From Candidatus Aquidulcis sp. (GTDB lineage Bacteria > Chloroflexota > Anaerolineae > Anaerolineales > E44-bin32): DNA of 9,563 bases. Below, piece after piece: positions 5,240 through 9,563 of the stretch. Both the position numbers and the translations under genes were made by a program. The notes under the pieces were generated by a model, which had not been told where the DNA came from, ran no database searches, and saw only the letters and a program-made list of their open reading frames with translations. The first letter of the stretch is position 1. Each line of letters begins with the position of its first letter. Location of the stretch: contig DYJB01000028.1 in the NCBI GenBank assembly GCA_020723365.1, positions 6,657 to 16,219 on the forward strand, read 5' to 3'.

Positions 5240-6700
5240 ATGACGAGTGCGTCCGAACAGGTCGTCGTGATTGGGGCTGGCGTGGCGGGGTTGGCGGCTG
5301 CGTCGCAGCTGGCCGCACATGGACTGGGTGTAACCGTGCTTGAAGCCCGCCCAACGATCGGCGGCTGCTGCGGTACGACGGATCTGGGCGGCTACCGCCT
5401 GAACGACGGCGCCCAGTTCATCATGCTCCCCCAACTGGTGGGCCTGGTGCTCGAGCACCTGGGGATCGATCCGGCGCGCCTGCCCCTCCATCGTGCCCGC
5501 ACCCCCCTCCAGACGGTGCTGGCCGGTGGCACGCAAGTCCACCTGCACGCCGACCGGCGGGTCGAGGTGCTGGCCGGCAGGATTGACGCCGGCAAGGCGC
5601 AGGCCGAGATCGAGCGCATGCTCCTCCGTTGGCAGCCTCTGCTCAAGGTGCTGGCCGGCGATGACTGGCTCCTCAAGCCGATCCACCCGCTGGATGCGGC
5701 CCGGCGCATGGGACCCCATCTGCCATTGTTCACCCGCTCCCTGCAGTCCGAGCTCGAGGGGCTCTTTTCCGACCCGGCCCTCCGGGGCGTGATGGCCGGG
5801 CACCTGCTCTTCGCCGGAGCGCCCGCTCGCCGCTTTCCGGCCCCGTCCATCCTGGCCCTGGTCAGCGTCCTTGCGGACGGGCTGTTCGTCCCCGAAGGTG
5901 GCATGGGGTCCTTGCCGCAGGTGCTGGCCGGAAGCGTGCGCGCGCGTGGTGGCACCATCACGCCCGGCGCTCCCGTGGACCGAATCATCCGGAAGCCTGG
6001 TGGCGGTTTCTCCGTGCACACAGAATCCGGCGGGCCGCTCGATTGCCGGTGGGTGATATCGACGGCGAGCCCCTATACATCGCTGGGCCGCCTGCTGCAG
6101 GAGGCTCGCCTCCCGCTCTCATGGCAGCATCGCCTGGCACGGCCTCGCCTTTCGATGAAGGTGCTCTCCGTGCAGTTGGGACTCCGGGGCGCCGTCGGGA
6201 CGCTATCCCATCTCAATCACCACCTGCCGTCGCCGGAGTCGATGGAGTCCTACTTCGCGCCGGAGCCCGGCGCCGTGGACTGGGTTTACGCCTCGGTCCC
6301 AAGCCTGGTCGCTCCCGGCCTAGCGCCGGCGGGAAGCAGCGTCGTCGAACTGTATCCGGCCATACCTCAGGCGGAGCCGACCGAGGCGTGGACTGCCTAC
6401 CGACGCGAGCACCTCGCCGAGGCGGCCATCGAGTGGCTGCGCGCCCGCGAGCCGTTCGAGGTCGTCGTCCGGCGCGTGCGGTCACCCCAGGATTTCGAGA
6501 GCGAGCTGGGGCTCTCTGGCGGCGGCATCTACGGCGTCGATCCGTCAGCGGGGTTCACGGCGCTCTTCCCGCAGCGGACCCCCATCGAGGGACTCTACCT
6601 GGCCGGGCAGTCCTGCTTCCCCGGCTTCGGTGTCCCGATGGCGGCCATCTCCGGGATCCGTGCCGCCAATCTCATCCTCAAGGAACGTGCTCGAGGCTGA
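5240..6700 (+). CDS. FAD-dependent oxidoreductase, phytoene desaturase (CrtI)-like
   Basis: A 486-residue flavoprotein. The N-terminal Rossmann fold binds ADP of FAD: VVVIGAGVAGLAAASQLAAHGLGVTVLEAR (8-37) has GxGxxG at 12-17 and the acidic Glu35 at the end of strand 2, followed by the GG pair (41-42). Further family features are FVPEGGMGSLPQVLAGSVRARGGTI (216-240), WVISTASP (271-278), and the C-terminal FAD-closing stretch LYLAGQSCFPGFGVPMAAISGIRAANLI (452-479), all typical of carotenoid desaturases, CRTISO and retinol saturase-like proteins. No other carotenoid gene (crtB, crtE) is adjacent, so a lipid or terpenoid redox role is inferred, with the substrate unknown. GGGGAGGT (5225-5232) lies 7 nt before the ATG. 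It is divergent from the MBL operon, and I see no convincing promoter on its side of the gap. Confidence 0.85.
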   Translation: MTSASEQVVVIGAGVAGLAAASQLAAHGLGVTVLEARPTIGGCCGTTDLGGYRLNDGAQFIMLPQLVGLVLEHLGIDPARLPLHRARTPLQTVLAGGTQVHLHADRRVEVLAGRIDAGKAQAEIERMLLRWQPLLKVLAGDDWLLKPIHPLDAARRMGPHLPLFTRSLQSELEGLFSDPALRGVMAGHLLFAGAPARRFPAPSILALVSVLADGLFVPEGGMGSLPQVLAGSVRARGGTITPGAPVDRIIRKPGGGFSVHTESGGPLDCRWVISTASPYTSLGRLLQEARLPLSWQHRLARPRLSMKVLSVQLGLRGAVGTLSHLNHHLPSPESMESYFAPEPGAVDWVYASVPSLVAPGLAPAGSSVVELYPAIPQAEPTEAWTAYRREHLAEAAIEWLRAREPFEVVVRRVRSPQDFESELGLSGGGIYGVDPSAGFTALFPQRTPIEGLYLAGQSCFPGFGVPMAAISGIRAANLILKERARG

Positions 6701-6712
6701 GTCCCGGCTGGG

Positions 6713-6718
6713 TATAAT
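6713..6718 (+). promoter_or_regulatory. -10 box for a likely leaderless transcript
   Basis: A perfect TATAAT lies in the 24-nt gap after the FAD oxidoreductase gene. A start 7 nt downstream falls exactly on the G of the GTG start codon at 6725. No recognisable -35 hexamer is seen, which is the weak point. Confidence 0.55.
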
Positions 6719-6724
6719 CGCCGC

Positions 6725-7504
6725 GTGCCCGATCTTCTCCAGAGCGCGCGCCCGTTTCTCGCCGGGGGTGGCCGGATCGATGGCCTCGGTTCCGGCGGCA
6801 TGCGACTCACGATCCCGGCGACCCCAGCCGGGTATGCGGACGCGCAGCTCGACGACACCCAGGGGCTGCCGCGTGCTCGCTTCCTCTGGCGGCCCCCGCT
6901 CCGCCTGGCCGTTCGCGCTCGCGTTGACCACCCCGCCCCCCTCGGCACCTGGGGCTTTGGCTTCTGGAACGACCCCTTCGCCCTCTCCCTCGGAATGGGT
7001 GGAGCCGCGCGTCGCACGCCATGCGCCCCGCGCGCCGTCTGGTTCTTCCACGCCTCGCCACCCAACGCCTTCGGCTTCACCTCCGGGCCGACCTGCGGCT
7101 GGCGGGCCATGGCGATCGACTCGCCCACCATCCCTGGCTGGATCCTGACGCCCGCTGCACTGGTTGCGCTGGCGCTCGCCCAGCTTCGGCCGCTGCGTGG
7201 GCGGGTCCTGCGCTACGCCCTGTCGCGCGTCACCGCCTCCGAGGCCGTGCTCGCGGCCGGGACGGAAGAGGTCCATGACTACGTGATCGAATGGGAGCGC
7301 ACGTCAGCGACGTTCAGCGTGGACGGGCGCCCCGTGCTGCGCGCCCCCCGCCCGCCAACGGCGCCCCTCGGCTTCGTAGCATGGATCGACAACCAGTTTG
7401 CCGTCGCAAGGCCGGAGGCCGGCCTGCGCTTCGGCGTGCTGCCGACGCCTGACCCGCAATCGCTCGACATCCTGACCGCGGAGATCACTGCCGGGGCACC
7501 CTAG
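6725..7504 (+). CDS. Protein with possible ConA-like lectin/glucanase fold
   Basis: A 259-residue protein without a signal peptide. Its pattern of beta-strands and motifs such as FLWRPPLRLAVRARV (53-67), LGTWGFGFWNDPF (73-85), HDYVIEWERTSATFSVDG (184-201) and PLGFVAWIDNQFA (214-226) resembles the jelly-roll of concanavalin-like lectins and GH16-type glucanases, where a W-x-x-x-x-F-x-V-DG strand pair is common. The GH16 catalytic ExDxxE motif is not visible, so enzymatic activity is doubtful; a sugar- or lipid-binding role is a guess. A hydrophobic helix-like insert (WILTPAALVALALAQL, 139-154) interrupts the middle. The start must be GTG 6725: a stop lies in frame just upstream (the FAD gene's TGA), no other start codon intervenes, and the next ATG (6800) would cut into the first strands. 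There is no Shine-Dalgarno sequence. Confidence 0.6.
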   Translation: MPDLLQSARPFLAGGGRIDGLGSGGMRLTIPATPAGYADAQLDDTQGLPRARFLWRPPLRLAVRARVDHPAPLGTWGFGFWNDPFALSLGMGGAARRTPCAPRAVWFFHASPPNAFGFTSGPTCGWRAMAIDSPTIPGWILTPAALVALALAQLRPLRGRVLRYALSRVTASEAVLAAGTEEVHDYVIEWERTSATFSVDGRPVLRAPRPPTAPLGFVAWIDNQFAVARPEAGLRFGVLPTPDPQSLDILTAEITAGAP

Positions 7505-7519
7505 GCCCCCTTCCCTCCC

Positions 7520-8665
7520 ATGCCCTCACTCCACATCCTTCTCCTCGACCTCGATGACGTGCTGATCCAACAAGTCGCCTACCACCAGTCGCTCAAGGAC
7601 TGTGTGGCAATGGTCGGCCGGTGGTGCGGCATTCGAGCGGCGCTGACCGACGAGGACATTTCGGTCTTCGAGTCGCTGGGCGTGACCTCCGAGTGGGATT
7701 CGGCCGCCATCTGCGCCGCGCTGCTGCTGGAGCGCGCCTGGGAGGACGATCCATCGCGGCGCCTTCCCGACTCGCCCGACGCGCCGGACGGACGTCCCCT
7801 GGAAGCCGGCATCCCGGACTTCCAGGGCCACTTCCGCTCCGTCATCCACCCCGGTCTCTCCGGCCCGGAGGGGCGAGCAGCGACCGAGCAGCGCCTGAGC
7901 GCGGCCCGCACGCACACCGAGCAGCAGCTCAAGGCGCTGCGGGACCTCCTGCGCCAGGCGTACGATCCGATGCGCTCGCTGACGGCTCGCATCATCCAGG
8001 AGCTCAACCTCGGCCCCGCGGGCTTCCTGGCGGCCTACGGCGCACCCGCCGCCCTGCGCGGCTCCGGCTACCTGGCGACGCTCGATTCGCCCCTCATCTC
8101 GGCGCAGACGGCGGCGCGCCTGGCGAGCTGGGCGACGGAGCCCGGGAAGCGGGCCGTGGTTTTCACCAATCGGCCATCCATGATGCCGCGCGGCGCAGGC
8201 GGCACGCCCGAGGCCGAGATTGGCCTTGAACGCATCGGGCTGTCGTCGCTGCCGTTCATCTCCATGGGGCATATGGACTGGCTGGCTGCCGAGCGAGGCC
8301 TGGAAGAGCAGTCCCTCCTCAAACCCTCACCCGTCCACGTGCTGGCGGCGCTGCAGCGGGCGGCAGGAGGCGGCCTGGTTGATTCGCTCGAGGCCGCCGC
8401 CAGGCTGGCCCTCGATCAGGTCGATGACGGCGGCTGGACCATGCTGCACGGAACCCATGCCACGGTCTTCGAAGACTCATTCCGAGGCCTGAAGAGCGCA
8501 CGCGCCGCCCAGGCGGCGCTGGAACGGATCGGCGTGCAGATCACCCTGGACCTGCGAGGCGTGATGACGTTGCCCGCCAAGGCGCGGGCCCTGGAAGAGG
8601 CGGGGGGCACGGTGTACCCGGACTTCCAGCGTGCGGCGCAGGGTGTGGTGGACGGGGTCGGGTGA
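7520..8665 (+). CDS. HAD-superfamily hydrolase-like protein with large cap region
   Basis: A 381-residue protein with all four HAD motifs: DLDDV with nucleophile Asp10 and acid/base Asp12 (motif I, 10-14), VVFTN with Thr216 (motif II), LKPS with Lys268 (motif III) and FEDSFRG with Glu318 and Asp319 for Mg2+ (motif IV). This predicts a Mg2+-dependent phosphatase or related phosphotransferase; the substrate is unknown. About 200 residues separate motifs I and II, more than in usual C1-capped HADs. They include an acidic/proline stretch (75-100), a charged helical part (118-147, possibly a coiled coil) and another helical region. The ATG is fixed by motif I lying only 10 residues in. It comes 15 nt after the previous stop, in a C-rich gap without a Shine-Dalgarno sequence, so it probably depends on translation or transcription of the upstream gene. 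Confidence 0.8.
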   Translation: MPSLHILLLDLDDVLIQQVAYHQSLKDCVAMVGRWCGIRAALTDEDISVFESLGVTSEWDSAAICAALLLERAWEDDPSRRLPDSPDAPDGRPLEAGIPDFQGHFRSVIHPGLSGPEGRAATEQRLSAARTHTEQQLKALRDLLRQAYDPMRSLTARIIQELNLGPAGFLAAYGAPAALRGSGYLATLDSPLISAQTAARLASWATEPGKRAVVFTNRPSMMPRGAGGTPEAEIGLERIGLSSLPFISMGHMDWLAAERGLEEQSLLKPSPVHVLAALQRAAGGGLVDSLEAAARLALDQVDDGGWTMLHGTHATVFEDSFRGLKSARAAQAALERIGVQITLDLRGVMTLPAKARALEEAGGTVYPDFQRAAQGVVDGVG

Positions 8666-8717
8666 CCGGCTGAGGAGGCGGGCGACCAGAACCCGGTCCG
8701 TCGCAGCAGGCCGGCGC

Positions 8718-9167
8718 TCACCGCCCGCGCAGGTCTTTGCGGAAGTGCGCCAGGCGGGACGTCTCCTGGTAGCCCAGGTGCGCGTGCGCCTGGCGTCCGG
8801 CGGCGTTCTCGATCTCGGCATCCGAGGCCATCTCACGGCAGCCGCGCTCGACGGCCCAGGCCTCGGCCGCCTGCACCAGCGCCGCGCCCAGCCCGCGGCC
8901 GCGCCACTCTGGCTCAACATACCAGCCTTCGAGGTAGCCGATCCGACCGGGCCGGCAGCCTTCCGCCGTCAATCGGATCGAGGCCTCGAGGAATCCGACG
9001 GGCAGCCCGTCGGGCGCGTGGGCCAGGAAGGCCGCGTTGAACTCCGGATCGCCCAGGATCTCGGCCATCTCGCGCGTGTGGTCCGCCTCAGGGCACTCGG
9101 GCCACAGCGTCGCCCGCATGCGCTTCCAATCCGACAGCTGACTGCGACGAACAGGGGATACCGTCAT
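8718..9167 (-). CDS. AAC(6')-like GNAT acetyltransferase
   Basis: A 149-residue GNAT acetyltransferase that transfers acetyl from acetyl-CoA to an amine. It lines up from end to end with chromosomal aminoglycoside 6'-N-acetyltransferases of the AAC(6')-Iy type as I remember them: an N-terminal LSDWKRMRATLWP (11-23), VGFLEASIR (57-65), YLEGWYVEPEWRGRGLG with the CoA-binding R-G-R-G-L-G loop (78-94), and GCREMASDAEIEN (109-121) before the C-terminal LGYQET (131-136). Glu80 and Asp116 are the acidic residues expected near the substrate amine. The match suggests aminoglycoside acetylation, but environmental members often act on other amines, so resistance is not shown. The start at 9167 fits the family N-terminus; the ribosome site is weak. 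It is convergent with the HAD gene (52-nt gap, no clear terminator). Confidence 0.82.
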   Translation of the reverse strand: MTVSPVRRSQLSDWKRMRATLWPECPEADHTREMAEILGDPEFNAAFLAHAPDGLPVGFLEASIRLTAEGCRPGRIGYLEGWYVEPEWRGRGLGAALVQAAEAWAVERGCREMASDAEIENAAGRQAHAHLGYQETSRLAHFRKDLRGR

Positions 9168-9194
9168 GCCTGCCCCATCGGCCCGTGTGGGGAC

Positions 9195-9200
9195 ATTCTA
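9195..9200 (-). promoter_or_regulatory. Possible -10 box of the acetyltransferase gene
   Basis: TAGAAT on the minus strand (9200-9195) would start transcription near 9188 and give a leader of about 20 nt, similar to the other short leaders in the window. No good -35 is visible, so readthrough from typA is an alternative. Confidence 0.4.
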
Positions 9201-9298
9201 CCGCCGGCAGCCGCCAGGCCGACGACGGTGGCTCGGCCTCTCTCGCCGGAGGCGCTGCCCCGCCCGCGCCGACGCGAGCCCGCTCCGCCCTCCGCCGG

Positions 9299-9563
9299 CT
9301 ACGCGCCGGCGGCAAGGCCTTCCTTGGCGCGCTTGGTCGCCTTGCCGCGTTCCTCGGTGGCGAGGATGCGCTTGCGAATGCGGAAAGCCAGCGGCGTGAC
9401 CTCCAGCAGTTCGTCCTCGCCCAGGTATTCAAGCGACTCATCGAGGCTCATGCGGCGCGGGGCCGCCAGGCGCACTTCGATGTCCTGGGTCGACGATCGC
9501 ACATTGGTCAGGTGCTTCTTCTTGGCGATGTTGATTGCCAGGTCCCCCGGGCGCTGGTGCTGC
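9299..9563 (-). CDS. typA: Partial ribosome-associated GTPase TypA/BipA (C-terminus)
   Basis: Only the last 87 codons are in the window; the frame is open to the right edge. The visible part reads RPGDLAINIAKKKHLTNVRSS, then RMSLDESLEYLGEDELLEVTPLAFRIRKRIL, and ends after a lysine-rich tail. These are the signatures of the TypA/BipA-specific C-terminal domain (KxxTNxRxS and MxLExALExIxxDELxEVTPxxIRIRK), which contacts the ribosome in this EF-G-like translational GTPase involved in ribosome assembly and stress responses. The GTPase domains lie beyond the window. The stop codon at 9299-9301 sits in the loop of a G+C-rich inverted repeat (9292-9299 with 9305-9312). The 131-nt gap to the acetyltransferase gene holds that gene's possible -10 box and no further gene. 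Confidence 0.95.
   Translation of the reverse strand, partial: QHQRPGDLAINIAKKKHLTNVRSSTQDIEVRLAAPRRMSLDESLEYLGEDELLEVTPLAFRIRKRILATEERGKATKRAKEGLAAGA

Noticed and set aside
5133..5354. A 74-residue N-terminal extension of the MBL protein
   Set aside because: It contains the operon's own -10 box and ribosome site, overlaps the divergent FAD gene, and is arginine/proline-rich without fold signatures.
9292..9312. Inverted repeat CCGCCGGC/GCCGGCGG at the typA stop as a terminator
   Set aside because: It overlaps the stop codon and has no T-run after it on either strand; likely chance in G+C-rich DNA.

Overview
The window is about two thirds G+C and looks like ordinary chromosomal core DNA of a free-living bacterium, with a few less familiar genes in one arm. 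The gene set (mraZ-rsmH-ftsL start of the division/cell wall cluster, a class A RNase P RNA, an FmdB-type zinc ribbon, a UlaG-like metallo-beta-lactamase-fold protein, typA/bipA), the high G+C and the mix of ATG, GTG and TTG starts fit a member of the Chloroflexota (Anaerolineae-like). This placement is inferred from gene style, not from a database search. I see no phage genes, transposase, CRISPR array or tRNA.

Left arm (1-1672, minus strand): a promoter with three GTGGG repeats at exactly 10-bp spacing drives mraZ, then rsmH (3-nt gap), then a membrane protein at the ftsL position that runs off the left edge. This is the start of a dcw cluster, and the repeats are the expected operator for MraZ autoregulation.

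Middle (1735-4183): a SufS/selenocysteine-lyase-like PLP enzyme reads rightward from a TTG start. It is followed by a strong hairpin terminator that serves the leftward rnpB RNA gene (about 3198-3616). Divergent from rnpB, and separated from it by a conspicuous long inverted repeat (3648-3686), is a promoter with TATAAT driving fmdB. fmdB ends at a terminator shared with a convergent two-gene unit.

That unit (4181-5132, minus) encodes a metallo-beta-lactamase-fold protein with a degenerate metal motif and a 100-residue protein of unknown function. Divergent from it, three rightward genes follow in close succession: a CrtI-like FAD oxidoreductase, a protein with a possible concanavalin-like lectin/glucanase fold whose GTG start lies exactly where transcription should begin, and a HAD-superfamily protein with an oversized cap region. 

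Right edge (8718-9563, minus): an AAC(6')-like GNAT acetyltransferase and the C-terminal end of typA/bipA.

I found no convincing new multi-gene system. The points most worth a second look are the degenerate metal site of the MBL protein, the leaderless GTG gene followed by a gene without a Shine-Dalgarno sequence, the long hairpin beside rnpB, and the unassigned ConA-like/HAD pair.
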